Assembly: GCA_903919975.1 (NCBI GenBank)
Contig: CAIXKE010000109.1
Location: 1 to 64,000 of the forward strand
DNA length: 64,000 nt
Reading direction: 5' to 3'
From: Akkermansiaceae bacterium
GTDB lineage: Bacteria > Verrucomicrobiota > Verrucomicrobiia > Verrucomicrobiales > Akkermansiaceae
In this document: positions 10,167-20,128 of the stretch, in pieces
How positions within the stretch are numbered: the stretch's first letter is position 1
How the letters are laid out: the number at the start of each line of letters is the position of its first letter
Program-made: the position numbers and the translations under genes
The notes under the pieces: generated by a model
Database searches by the model: none
What the model saw: only the letters and a program-made list of their open reading frames with translations
Told to the model about the DNA's origin: nothing

Positions 10167-11786
10167 ATGAAATATATTTTTGTCACTGGCGGCGTTGTCT
10201 CCTCACTCGGTAAAGGACTGGCAGCCGCCTCGATCGGGACCTTGTTGGAAGCGCGCGGTCTCAAAGTGCTGATGCAGAAGTTTGATCCTTATCTCAACGT
10301 CGATCCGGGAACGATGTCGCCTTACCAACATGGCGAAGTTTACGTGCTCGATGATGGCGCCGAGACCGATCTCGATCTCGGCCATTATGAGCGATTCACC
10401 TCCGGTGTTTTGTCGCGAATGAACAACCTGACCTCCGGCCAGGTTTTTGATTCGGTCATCAAAAAAGAGCGCCGTGGCGAGTATCTTGGGAAAACCGTGC
10501 AATTCATTCCGCACGTCACCGATGAGATCAAGGACCGGATGCGCCAAGTCACTGATAACAATCCGGATGTCGATGTGTTGATCACTGAAATCGGCGGCAC
10601 CGTCGGCGACATGGAAGGTCTCTTGTTCATCGAGGCTCTGCGTCAGTTCGCGCTCGAAGCGGGCAAGGAAAACGTCTGCTTCATTCACGTCACGTTGCTG
10701 CCCTACATCAAGGCGGCCGGTGAGGTGAAAACCAAGCCCACCCAGCAATCCGTCGCCAAGCTCCGCGAACTCGGCATCCAACCGGATATCATCATCTGCC
10801 GCACCGAGGCGGATCTCGATGAAGACAACCGGAAAAAAATCGCGATGTTCTGCAACGTCGAGCGCAAGAATGTGGTCGCCTTCCGCGATGTGGATCACAC
10901 GATTTACGAGTGCCCGCTGGATTTGCGCAGGGATAAAATCGACCGTTTGGTGGTGGACAAGATCGGGCTCGGTCACACGCCATCGCCCGCGCTTGAGGAT
11001 TGGGAACGGTTCGTGCAACGCGTGATTCATCCGAAGCACAAGGTGACCATCGCCGTCGCCGGCAAATACATCGAGCTGCAGGATGCTTACAAATCGATTT
11101 ATGAATCGCTCATTCACGCCGGAGCGCATCATGACACCAAGGTGGAGATCATCCGGGTGGACACTGAATCCATTGAGGATCACAGCGCGAAGGAAATCAT
11201 CGGAGATGTGGACGGTGTTCTGGTTCCCGGAGGTTTCGGCGACCGCGGCACGGAGGGAAAAATCCTCGCTGCCAAATACGCCCGGGAAAACAAGATCCCA
11301 TATTTTGGGATCTGTTTGGGCATGCAGATCGCCACCATTGATTTCGCGCGCAATGTTTGCGGGCTGGAAGGTGCGAACTCCACCGAGTTCGACAAAACCA
11401 CCAAGCACCCGGTCATCTGTCTTCAGGAAGAGCAAAAGGGAGTTGAGGACATGGGCGCCACCATGCGGCTCGGTTCCTGTGAATCCATTCTTTTTGCGGG
11501 CACCAAGGCGTCGGATTTGTATGGCAACAAGGATCGTATCCATGAGCGCCACCGCCATCGCTATGAATTCAACTCCGACTATCAGGACCGTCTGCAGGAA
11601 GCCGGCCTGGTGATCTCATCCGTATCGGCAGATGACGGCCTCGTTGAAATCATCGAGTTGCCGGATCATCCGTTTTACATCGGCGCGCAATTCCACCCGG
11701 AGTTTCAATCCAAGCCGAATTTTCCGCACCCGCTCTTTGCGGGATTCATCGCCGCCGCGCTGGAGCATGCGCAAAAGGGGGAGTGA
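10167..11786 (+). CDS. pyrG: CTP synthase
   Basis: [32 protein letters not shown]..., glutaminase GICLGMQ and HPEF motifs. Confidence 0.98.
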   Translation: MKYIFVTGGVVSSLGKGLAAASIGTLLEARGLKVLMQKFDPYLNVDPGTMSPYQHGEVYVLDDGAETDLDLGHYERFTSGVLSRMNNLTSGQVFDSVIKKERRGEYLGKTVQFIPHVTDEIKDRMRQVTDNNPDVDVLITEIGGTVGDMEGLLFIEALRQFALEAGKENVCFIHVTLLPYIKAAGEVKTKPTQQSVAKLRELGIQPDIIICRTEADLDEDNRKKIAMFCNVERKNVVAFRDVDHTIYECPLDLRRDKIDRLVVDKIGLGHTPSPALEDWERFVQRVIHPKHKVTIAVAGKYIELQDAYKSIYESLIHAGAHHDTKVEIIRVDTESIEDHSAKEIIGDVDGVLVPGGFGDRGTEGKILAAKYARENKIPYFGICLGMQIATIDFARNVCGLEGANSTEFDKTTKHPVICLQEEQKGVEDMGATMRLGSCESILFAGTKASDLYGNKDRIHERHRHRYEFNSDYQDRLQEAGLVISSVSADDGLVEIIELPDHPFYIGAQFHPEFQSKPNFPHPLFAGFIAAALEHAQKGE

Positions 11787-11805
11787 GGGGCTCTGCATGC
11801 TTGCT

Positions 11806-11840
11806 CATGGAGCGGCGGAACGTGTCCGCCGATGTCCATG
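11806..11840. repeat. Hairpin CATGG-ag-CGGCGGA-acgtg-TCCGCCG-atgt-CCATG downstream of pyrG
   Basis: Two nested complementary stems read from the sequence. Confidence 0.6.
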
Positions 11841-11849
11841 GGAAGCGCT

Positions 11850-12363
11850 GGTTGCTGCGTTGTTGGGTGCCGGTTTGCAGGATCACCTTGTTATCGCGAA
11901 CGGCGCGGACGACATGTTTGCCTTCGTCGATGGTGAGCGTGAGGGGTTTTTCCGAATAGATGTCCTTGCCGGCCTTGGCCGCGCCGATGTTGATCAGGCT
12001 GAGCCAATGGTCGGGCGTGCCGTTGATGATGGCGTCGATGTCCTTGCGTTCGAGGAGCTTGCGGAAGTCCGTGTAAGTGTCGATTTTCTGGCCGGGGTCA
12101 GAGAGGCTTTTGACGGCTTTTTCGATGTGCGATTTGTCGACATCGCAGACGGCGACGAGGTTGGCGTAGCGCTTGGAATTCCGGGCGTCGCCGGTGCCCA
12201 TGCCGCCGCAGCCGATGAGCGCGATGTTGAGGCGTTCGTTGGGCGACTTAATGGCTTTCGAGGGTTCCGCTGCATTTGCGAGTTCACGCTCGACAAACCA
12301 GAGCGGCAGGCCGGTGGCGACGGCGGTGGAAAAGACGCGGCGGATGAAGAAACGGCGGGAGAG
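11850..12363 (-). pseudogene. Truncated Gfo/Idh/MocA-family oxidoreductase remnant
   Basis: LSRRFFIRRVFSTAVATGLPLWFVERELANAAEPSKAIKSPNERLNIALIGCGGMGTGDARNSKRYANLVAVCDVD...INGTPDHWLSLINIGAAKAGKDIYSEKPLTLTIDEG...ILQTGTQQRSNQRF, then homology ends. An in-frame TAG replaces the expected upstream start region, and the C-terminal half is missing. Confidence 0.8.
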
Positions 12364-12433
12364 CTAGATGCATTTTTCCCGATGAATGGCCATATCGGAG
12401 GTATACGGGCCATACCGTAAACCGATCATTTTC

Positions 12434-13231
12434 TCAGTGATTTTTCACTGCGGCGATGAGTGGGGCGGCGAATGCTCGGACGGCGGCGGCGGGGTTTTCC
12501 TGATTCAATTCGACTTGTTTGACAATGGCTGAGCCGACGATTACGCCATCGGCAACGGAGGCAACGGCGGCGGCTTGTTCGGGTGTGCTGATGCCGAAGC
12601 CGACACAGACGGGGACATCGCTGTGGGCTTTGATGGAGGCGATGAATTCAGCGATATTCGCTGCGGGTGCGCCGTGGGCGCCGGTGACTCCGGTGCGGGA
12701 AAGTGCGTAGATGAAACCTTCGGAGGACTTGGCTAACAACTCAACGCGTTCCGGTGGAGTGGTGGGGGCGATGAGGCGGATGTGCTTGAGGCCTGCACCG
12801 ATGGCTAGATCTGTGTTGAGTGCGGCTTCGTCGGGAGGGAGATCTAACAAAAGAATTCCATCAGCCCCGGCGGCAGCGGCGTCGTGATGGAATTTTTCGA
12901 AACCATATGTGAAGACCGGATTGAGATAGGTGAAGAGTACGAGCGGTGTCTCGTGAGTTTTACGAAACTTGGCGATGAGTTCGATAACGCGTGGCGTGGA
13001 CATACCGGCTTTGAGTGCGCGATCAGCGGCCATTTGGTTGACGATGCCATCGGCGAGCGGATCGGAAAACGGCAGGCCGAGCTCGATGATGTCCGCGCCG
13101 ATGTCGGCGAGGGCTTTCATGATTTCGAGGGATTTATCGAAATTTGGATCACCGGCGGCGATGTAGGCGACGAAGGCTTTTTGGTGGGAGGCGCGGAGTT
13201 TCTCGAAGGTGGAGTGAAGGCGGTCGGTCAT
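12434..13231 (-). CDS. trpA: Tryptophan synthase alpha chain
   Basis: FVAYIAAGDPNFDKSLEIMKALADIGADIIELGLPFSDPLADG...GADGILLLDLPPDEA...LIAPTTPPER...YALSRTGVTGAH...VGFGISTPEQA. Confidence 0.96.
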   Translation of the reverse strand: MTDRLHSTFEKLRASHQKAFVAYIAAGDPNFDKSLEIMKALADIGADIIELGLPFSDPLADGIVNQMAADRALKAGMSTPRVIELIAKFRKTHETPLVLFTYLNPVFTYGFEKFHHDAAAAGADGILLLDLPPDEAALNTDLAIGAGLKHIRLIAPTTPPERVELLAKSSEGFIYALSRTGVTGAHGAPAANIAEFIASIKAHSDVPVCVGFGISTPEQAAAVASVADGVIVGSAIVKQVELNQENPAAAVRAFAAPLIAAVKNH

Positions 13232-13247
13232 GGGAGATGAGTGGGAA

Positions 13248-13333
13248 GTGATCAGTGATCAGTGATCAGTGATCAGAAAAGAGGGAGAAAAGAGAAAAGA
13301 GAAAAGAGATTGGAGATTGGAGATTGGAGATTG
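13248..13333. repeat. Three consecutive heptamer tandem arrays: (GTGATCA)x4, (GAGAAAA)x3, (GAGATTG)x4
   Basis: Copies at 13248-13275, 13285-13305 and 13306-13333, counted base by base. Confidence 0.95.
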
Positions 13334-13343
13334 GAGAGGTGGA

Positions 13344-13721
13344 TTAGAGTTGATAGGGAATGTGGACGTCGGCTTGGTCGGTGGGGAAATCGCGGGTGTT
13401 GCGGGTGGTGAGGCGGCAGCCGATGAGGCGAGCGGAGGCGAGGATGATGGCGTCTGGGAGGCGGATTTTGGGGATGTGGTGGCGGCGCAGTGTGATGGCG
13501 GCCTCGGCGGTGTCCGCAGTGATTTCGTGGAGTTCGAATTGGGTGAGGAAACTGCGGGTGAGGTCTTCGTCCGGAGTGTCCTTGACGCCGGCCATGACTT
13601 CCATCCAAGTGATGCGGCTGATCACGCGGCGTGTGAACGGGGTGAGGGCGGCTTGCGCCTGAGGGATGCCGTTGAGGAAATCGATCAGGATATTCGTGTC
13701 GAAAAATCCGGTCATTCCCAC
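13344..13721 (-). CDS. PIN-domain (VapC-type) toxin
   Basis: MGMTGFFDTNILIDFLNG..., SRITWMEVMAGVKD, RLPDAIILASARLIGCRLTTRNTRDF: PIN acidic residues present. Confidence 0.9.
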   Translation of the reverse strand: MGMTGFFDTNILIDFLNGIPQAQAALTPFTRRVISRITWMEVMAGVKDTPDEDLTRSFLTQFELHEITADTAEAAITLRRHHIPKIRLPDAIILASARLIGCRLTTRNTRDFPTDQADVHIPYQL

Positions 13722-13948
13722 TCGGCGCGAAGGTTGTCTTGGTAGGCTTGGCCATCATGGAGGCGGCCCTTGAGTGCCCCAAAACCTTGCAGCGGCTTGG
13801 GCGGGGCGGCGGGGACGCGTTCGCGTTTGACGAGGTATTCGGCGACGGCGTCCCGCAGGACTGCGGCGCGGGAGGTGCGCCAATCTGCGGCGAGGTGGTC
13901 CAATTCCGTGAGATCTTTTTCTTCCAGATCAACCAAAGTGCGTTTCAT
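13712..13948 (-). CDS. Cognate antitoxin, ribbon-helix-helix-like
   Basis: MKRTLVDLEEKDLTELDHLAADWRTSRAAVLRDAVAEYLVKRE...; overlaps the toxin start by 10 nt. Confidence 0.8.
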   Translation of the reverse strand: MKRTLVDLEEKDLTELDHLAADWRTSRAAVLRDAVAEYLVKRERVPAAPPKPLQGFGALKGRLHDGQAYQDNLRAEWE

Positions 13949-14010
13949 AGGGTGAATCTGTGTCTGAATGCGAATGATGTCAATAAGTGATATATCCGTG
14001 TGGTGGGGAA

Positions 14011-16158
14011 TTATCCACGTTTCACGAGGGCTTCGCAGCCTTTGATGTCGAGTTTTCCGGAGGCGAGCACGGGGATTTCTCGGACTGGGACGATGTGTTT
14101 CGGGCACCAGAGTGAGGACAGGCCTTCGTCGAGGAGTTTGTAGCGGAGGTCGATGCATTCCTGTTCGAGGGCGGGTCCGGCGATGGTGGAGAGCAGGAGG
14201 ATGGCCTCACCTTTGTGTTCATCCGGGACGCCGACCACTGCGATGCGGCGTTCGGTTTCGGCATCGAGGCCGAGGACTTTGTTGATGGCGGCCTCGACGG
14301 TTTCGTGGGGGACCATTTCACCGGCGATTTTCGAGAAGCGGGAGATCCGGCCCTCGATGTAGAGGAAACCATCATCATCGACACGGCCGACGTCGCCGGT
14401 GCGGAACCAGCCGTCTTTGAGGACTTCGGCGGATTTTTTCGGGTCGCCGAGGTAGCCTGGGAAAACGTTGGGGCCTTTGAACCAGATCATGCCTTGGCGG
14501 TTGAGGGGGATTTCTTCTTCGGTGGCGGGATCGGTGATTTTGATGGCGAGGCCAGGGAGCATTTGGCCGACTGAGCCATTGCGCGACGAGGGGATGGTGA
14601 TTGTGTCGGTTTCGGGTGCGGGGTTCGGGAGATTGACGTTGGTGGCGGGTGAGGTTTCGGTGAGGCCGTAGCCTTCTTGCGGGCGGATGCCGAATTTTTC
14701 CTCAAAGGCATTGGCAAGGGATTGCGGGAGTTTTTCCGCGCCGGTGACGACGAGTCTGAGGGACGAGAGTTGGGCGGGATCGATCCGCTTCATGTAGCCG
14801 CGGAGGAAAGTGGGAGTGGAGAGAAAGACGTTGATTTGGTGGAGGGCGATGAGCTCTGCGAGGCGTTTGGTTTCCAGTGGGGATGGGTAGGTGACGAGGT
14901 TGACGCCCTCGATGACTGGAAACCAAAGGGTGACGGTGCAGCCGAACGAGTGGAAAAGCGGCAGGCAGCCGAGGATGGATGAGTTTTCCGGGAGATCGAG
15001 GCGGGTGCCGAATTGGGTGACGTTGGACAATACGTTGCGGTGGCTGAGCACGACGCCTTTCGGATCGCCCGAGGAGCCGGAGGTGAAAAGCAAGGTGGCC
15101 TCGTCGTCGCCGCGGCGTTTGTTCAGACCGAGGATGGCGCCGAGGATGCGGGTGGGGAGGAGTTTGGAAATGACTGCCCAGGTGACGATTTTCTTTTTGA
15201 GGGTGGGCAGAACGCGCTCGATGAGGATGAGGTCCCGGTTAGGCGGCCAGGGGAAGGAGGAAACCTTGCGGACGAAGGGATCGGCGGTGATGAAGCGATC
15301 GACGCCGGCTTGGCGGATGCACGAGCGGATGGCTTCGGGGCCTGCGGTGAAGTTGAGGTTGACGGGCGTTTTCCCGGCGAAAAGCACGGCGAGATTGGCG
15401 ATGAGGCCGGCTTTTCCGGGTGGCAGGACGATGGCCACACGGGCTTGGTCGGTCTCCAATTTTAGAAATTTGGAGAAGGCGAGGGCGGCGGCGAGGATCT
15501 TGTCGTAGGTGAGCTCCGAATCGTCGGCACCATCGATGATGCGATTTTTAGTGCCATTTTTGCAAAGTCCTTCGAGCAGGGTCATCGCAATGGATTTGTT
15601 AAATAGGGCGCGCGAGCTGTAGGCTTCTTCCGCCGCTTCGAGCAGGGCCTGCTGATAGTTAGCGACGCTGGATTTCTCGGCGGCGATCGGCTGGGCGATC
15701 GCGAACACCGACGAGGGGAGGGATGAGTGGCGCTCGATGGACAGGCAGGACTCCTTGGGGCAATCGATGGCGATGGCGAGAAGCGGCAACCCGAAGGTGC
15801 AGAGGGCCCGGAGGTGGGCGGCGGGGATGTGGCAAAAGGTGGCGTTGCGGGCGGTGGCCCGGCCGGGGACGAAGATGAGGACACCGCCATCTTCGAGATA
15901 GGTCTTGAGCTGGTTTCCGGCATCGGCGGGCTCGGCATCAGCGGCGGAAAACATCGCGCCGGAGCCGGATTTCTCCAAATATCCACGCATCGAGGGATCG
16001 TGGTGAGAATGTTCCTCGACGAGCCAGGTGATCTTGCGCCCGGCGAAAAGTTTTTCGAGTTGCAGGAGTTGCTCGAAATTGAGGCGGCCGGGAATGACCA
16101 AAACCCCGGTGGCGGGGATGCGCTCTTTGTTGAGAATTTGAATGGAGGCGGAGGACAT
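14011..16158 (-). CDS. AMP-dependent acyl ligase with an N-terminal Aas-like/uncharacterised domain
   Basis: LLFTSGSSGDPKGVVLSHRN, GYGLTETSPATNVN, GWFRTGDVGRVDDDGFLYIEGRISRFSKIAGEMV, SGKLDIKG. Confidence 0.85.
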   Translation of the reverse strand: MSSASIQILNKERIPATGVLVIPGRLNFEQLLQLEKLFAGRKITWLVEEHSHHDPSMRGYLEKSGSGAMFSAADAEPADAGNQLKTYLEDGGVLIFVPGRATARNATFCHIPAAHLRALCTFGLPLLAIAIDCPKESCLSIERHSSLPSSVFAIAQPIAAEKSSVANYQQALLEAAEEAYSSRALFNKSIAMTLLEGLCKNGTKNRIIDGADDSELTYDKILAAALAFSKFLKLETDQARVAIVLPPGKAGLIANLAVLFAGKTPVNLNFTAGPEAIRSCIRQAGVDRFITADPFVRKVSSFPWPPNRDLILIERVLPTLKKKIVTWAVISKLLPTRILGAILGLNKRRGDDEATLLFTSGSSGDPKGVVLSHRNVLSNVTQFGTRLDLPENSSILGCLPLFHSFGCTVTLWFPVIEGVNLVTYPSPLETKRLAELIALHQINVFLSTPTFLRGYMKRIDPAQLSSLRLVVTGAEKLPQSLANAFEEKFGIRPQEGYGLTETSPATNVNLPNPAPETDTITIPSSRNGSVGQMLPGLAIKITDPATEEEIPLNRQGMIWFKGPNVFPGYLGDPKKSAEVLKDGWFRTGDVGRVDDDGFLYIEGRISRFSKIAGEMVPHETVEAAINKVLGLDAETERRIAVVGVPDEHKGEAILLLSTIAGPALEQECIDLRYKLLDEGLSSLWCPKHIVPVREIPVLASGKLDIKGCEALVKRG

Positions 16159-16270
16159 GGCGGAAAATCTGGGCTGTGGAGAGGTTTACGACCGCACTCC
16201 ACCGGCATTTACACGAATTTCCGTCGGAGTGGCACGGAATTTCTCAGAGAAATAATATCAGGAGGAATTG

Positions 16271-17356
16271 TTAGGATTGGCGCAGGTGGGCAATGGCTTC
16301 GTGGAGATCGTCGAGAGTGATCGCATGGCTGACCGTGGCGCTGCCAAGGGCATCGAGAACAACGAAGCGAATAACCCCGGCGGAGAATTTTTTATCGGTG
16401 GCAAGTTTTTCCATGATCGTTTCCGTGGTGATGGCTGCCGGCAGGACGAGCGGCAGGTGGAAGTGCCGCAACACGTGCAGGATGCGTGCCGAATCATCCG
16501 GGGAAAGCCCGCCATGGCGTTCGGATAGAAACAAGGCCGCGCGCATGCCGAGCGAGATCGCCTCGCCATGGAGCATTTCACCGTAGGGGACTGACGCTTC
16601 GATGCCGTGGCCGATGGTGTGGCCGAAGTTGAGCAGGGCGCGGATGTCGAGCGTCTCATGCTCATCGGCTTCGACCACGCGGGCCTTGATGGCGATGTTG
16701 CGGGCGATGAGTTCCGCGGGAACCTCGCGACTGGCGGGATCGAGCGCGGCGAGGTCGTCGAGCATCGCCGCATCGCGGATGGCGGCGTGTTTGATCGCCT
16801 CGGCGAAGCCTTCGTGAAACTCGCGGTCCGGCAGCGTGCGCAAGGTTTCCGGATCGACGATGACCAAGCGCGGTTGGTGGAAAGAGCCTAACAGGTTTTT
16901 TCCCTCCGCGACGTTGACACCGGTTTTTCCGCCGACCGAGGAATCGACCTGGGCGACGATGGTGGTGGGGATTTGGATGAAGGGAAGGCCGCGGTAGAAA
17001 ATGGCGGCCACGAAGCCGGCCAGATCGCCCACGACGCCTCCGCCGAGCGCGACGACAATGGATTTCCGGTCGTGTCCGGCGCGGATCATTTCGCGGGAGA
17101 GGGATTCCGCATGGGTCATCGACTTCGAGGCCTCGCCTGCGGGCACCGTGTGCAGCGTGGGGTGGAAACCTTCAGTTTCCAGCGAGGCGAGCAGCGTTTC
17201 CGCATGTAGAGCGGACACGGTTTCATCGCTGATGACTGCCGCACGACGCCCCCCAAGTCCGGCCGCAGCGATCAAATGTCCGGCTTTGGAGAGCGTTCCG
17301 GTTTCGACGATGACATCGTATGAGCGCTCTGCGAGATCGACGTGGACGGTGGGCAT
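16271..17356 (-). CDS. aroB: 3-dehydroquinate synthase
   Basis: ALGGGVVGDLAGFVAAIFYRGLPFIQIPTTIVAQVDSSVGGKTGVN..GKNLLGSFHQP, LNFGHTIGHGIEA. Confidence 0.96.
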   Translation of the reverse strand: MPTVHVDLAERSYDVIVETGTLSKAGHLIAAAGLGGRRAAVISDETVSALHAETLLASLETEGFHPTLHTVPAGEASKSMTHAESLSREMIRAGHDRKSIVVALGGGVVGDLAGFVAAIFYRGLPFIQIPTTIVAQVDSSVGGKTGVNVAEGKNLLGSFHQPRLVIVDPETLRTLPDREFHEGFAEAIKHAAIRDAAMLDDLAALDPASREVPAELIARNIAIKARVVEADEHETLDIRALLNFGHTIGHGIEASVPYGEMLHGEAISLGMRAALFLSERHGGLSPDDSARILHVLRHFHLPLVLPAAITTETIMEKLATDKKFSAGVIRFVVLDALGSATVSHAITLDDLHEAIAHLRQS

Positions 17357-17538
17357 GCCGATGAGCATGAAAAATCCGGCGGGCATGTCCATCCCAGATC
17401 ATCGCGCACTGTTAGCCCCCCTTCGTTTAAAACAGGAAATCCTAGCTTCTCAGATACCGCATTCCCGTCTTGCAGAGGGCTCTGAGCTTTCCTTAATCTT
17501 TGTGGAAGAATCCCAAATCCCTCACCGTAAGACCTCGC

Positions 17539-19083
17539 ATGCCTCAAGATATCCCAGCGCCCCGCACCGAAAACCGCCCGTGGGTCATTACTTTTTTCGG
17601 TATACTCGCCATGGCGGGCTTGATTTCGATGCCGCTTCTCGCGGGCGCTCCGACGGCGGCGGATCTGCCGGATTTGGTGCGTTTCATCGGCCATTTCCAC
17701 CCGCTTGTGCTGCACCTTCCCATTGGGGTGTTCGCGCTGATTCTCTTGCAAGAACTCGGGGCGATTTTCGGTAGCCGCAGCCGCCCTCCGGCCGCCGGTT
17801 CGTTGTTTCCGATGTTTATAGGGGCTGCAAGTGCGGCCGCCGCGGCGATTGCGGGATTTCTGCTCTACCACGGGCATGGTGCGGATTATGCCGGAAACGC
17901 GCTTGCGGAGCGGCATTTGTGGGGTGGCTTAGCATTTGCCGTTGCGGCGGTGCTGACCTTCGTCGTCAAGGTCTGGACGGTTTCGCTTGCCGCCAATCCG
18001 GCGTGGTTCCGCTTGCTGCTTTTCGGAAGTGTCGGCGTGATGGGATTTGCCAGTCATGACGGCGCCTCGATGACGCACGGCAGTGATTACCTCACGCAAT
18101 ATGCTCCCGAACCTCTACGCAAAGCACTCGGTCTGGACCCCGGGAAAATCGAAAACGCTCCGGTGAAATCCTCTGCGGAACAAGTGGTCTATGCGGACAT
18201 CGTCGCGCCGATTCTTGAGCGCCGTTGCGTCCAGTGCCACAAGGAGGAAAAAGCCAAGGGCAAGTTCCGCATGGATACCTACGAGTTGCTGGTCAAAGGC
18301 GGCAAGGAAGGACCCGGAATCGAGCCCGGAAATGCCGCAAAGAGCAACATCATCGTTCGCATGGAGTTGCCTGAAGACGATGACGATCACATGCCGCCCG
18401 AGGGAAAACCTGACATTGAGGATGCGGAGGTGCTAGTCATCAAGTGGTGGCTCGATGGTGGTGCCGATCCGAAGAAAGCGTTGAGCGAATTTGAAGTGCC
18501 GGACAAGATCACGGATGCGCTCGCTTCGATCACTTCCATGGCGCCAATTTCCTCGGCAGCGGCTGGCGGTCATGCTGCGCCTGCCACCCTTGAGGGCCCC
18601 TCAGAGTCCCTTAAATCAGAGGTCGCAGCACTCTCCGCGCAATTTCCCGGAGCTCTTTCCTTCGAATCCCAGCAATCCGCAGCGATGACCTTCACCGCCG
18701 TTTCCCTGCGTGGAAAATTCGATGATGCAAGCTTCGGGAAACTGGCTTCGATCCTGCCTCATCTGGTGACCTTGGACCTCTCCGCCACCTTGATCACGGA
18801 CCAGTCCGTCGGCTTGTTGAAATCGGCCGCCAAGTTGCGCATGGTGCGCCTATCAGAAACCGGAGTCACGGATTCGGCCATCGACACCTTGCTCAAGTTG
18901 CCCGCATTGGAATCCGTGAATTTCTACGGCACGAAAATCACCGATTCCGGCATCCTGAAATTGGCCGCGATGCCAAAGCTCAAGCGCCTCTATCTCTGGC
19001 AGACCGCCGTGACGCCTGCCGCGATTAAAGCGCTTCAAGAGAAACTTCCGGAATGTGAAATCGTGACCGGAGCGGATGCGTGA
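17539..19083 (+). CDS. DUF2231-like membrane and planctomycete-type cytochrome c (CxxCH) protein with C-terminal LRR-like repeats
   Basis: N-terminal TM helices, DIVAPILERRCVQCHKEEKAKGKFRMDTYELLVKGG, then LVTLDLSATLITDQSVGLLKSAAKLRMVRLSETGVTDSAIDTL LRRs. Confidence 0.82.
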   Translation: MPQDIPAPRTENRPWVITFFGILAMAGLISMPLLAGAPTAADLPDLVRFIGHFHPLVLHLPIGVFALILLQELGAIFGSRSRPPAAGSLFPMFIGAASAAAAAIAGFLLYHGHGADYAGNALAERHLWGGLAFAVAAVLTFVVKVWTVSLAANPAWFRLLLFGSVGVMGFASHDGASMTHGSDYLTQYAPEPLRKALGLDPGKIENAPVKSSAEQVVYADIVAPILERRCVQCHKEEKAKGKFRMDTYELLVKGGKEGPGIEPGNAAKSNIIVRMELPEDDDDHMPPEGKPDIEDAEVLVIKWWLDGGADPKKALSEFEVPDKITDALASITSMAPISSAAAGGHAAPATLEGPSESLKSEVAALSAQFPGALSFESQQSAAMTFTAVSLRGKFDDASFGKLASILPHLVTLDLSATLITDQSVGLLKSAAKLRMVRLSETGVTDSAIDTLLKLPALESVNFYGTKITDSGILKLAAMPKLKRLYLWQTAVTPAAIKALQEKLPECEIVTGADA

Positions 19084-19349
19084 GTCGGAGCGGTGGCCTG
19101 ACGCGCCGCCAGGCTGAAGGCCCGTAAAATGGTTTTCGGTCAGTCGTGGCCCGTCTCTTCGCTCCCATGGATCGTGATTGCGCCTCGGGCGCCAACAAAT
19201 TGCAGATTTCCTGTTCTTGATACACCCAGAAATTTTTCGGCTTTTTGGGTTTGACGGGCAATATGGAATTTATTCTTCTTTCTTTGTTGCGAATGAATCG
19301 CAATAACTAAAGCTGATTTCAGCAACACCACGCTAAATCCATCCTCAAC

Positions 19350-20123
19350 ATGACCAGACCACGCCAATTCCACGGGTTCCGCCGCATGCTGCCATGCCTC
19401 GGAGTCGCCCTAGCCCTGACTTCGATCTCGGAGGCAGGAAGTCGCCGATTCACATACAGCTACGAGACCACCACCATGGCGAAGGGAGCCATGGAGCTCG
19501 AAAGCTGGGTGACTTGGAAAACCAATCAGGCTGACGATCCTGATTTTGAACGCTTCGACATTCGGCATGAGTTCGAATACGGCGTGACGGACAGGCTTCA
19601 GTTGGCGTTTTACTTTGCCGATTGGCGTTATGAGAAGAACGCGGATGAAGCCGGTGATGCCGAATTCCATGACGTGGCGATCGAGGCGATTTACAACCTA
19701 ACCGATCCCAACACGACGCCGTTCGGTTCCGCGCTCTACGGCGAGATCAAGGGTAGCGACGATTTCATCGAGCTGGAAGCCAAGCTCCTGCTGCAGAAAA
19801 ACATGGGTCGATGGATCTTCGTTTACAACATCGGCGGTGCCATCGAATGGGAGGACGAATACACCGAGGATGTTGCGGAACTCATGCAGAGTGTCGGTGC
19901 GAGTTATCAAATTAACCCGTCATGGTCGATTGGAGCTGAATGTCTCCATGAAATCGAAGTTCCGGACGTCGATAGCATCGGGGATAGCGCGGTCTATCTT
20001 GGTCCGAATATCGGCTGGAGGAGTGAGCGGTTTTCCATGGCGCTGACTGGTCTTTGGCAGTTGACCTCGCTTGGCGGCGAGCCGGACTTTCAGTTGCGCA
20101 CCATTTTTGCCGTTGATTTCTGA
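19350..20123 (+). CDS. Predicted outer-membrane beta-barrel protein
   Basis: Signal-peptide-like N-terminus, alternating aromatic/polar strands (FRYSYETTTMAKGAMELESWVTWKT...RLQLAFYFADWRYEK), C-terminal FAVDF. Confidence 0.6.
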   Translation: MTRPRQFHGFRRMLPCLGVALALTSISEAGSRRFTYSYETTTMAKGAMELESWVTWKTNQADDPDFERFDIRHEFEYGVTDRLQLAFYFADWRYEKNADEAGDAEFHDVAIEAIYNLTDPNTTPFGSALYGEIKGSDDFIELEAKLLLQKNMGRWIFVYNIGGAIEWEDEYTEDVAELMQSVGASYQINPSWSIGAECLHEIEVPDVDSIGDSAVYLGPNIGWRSERFSMALTGLWQLTSLGGEPDFQLRTIFAVDF

Positions 20124-20128
20124 TCGCG

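Noticed and set aside
13712-14158. Full 148-aa version of the antitoxin ORF
   Set aside because: The first 70 residues are Arg/Pro-rich and overlap the acyl-ligase coding end; the ATG at 13948 gives a standard-size antitoxin.
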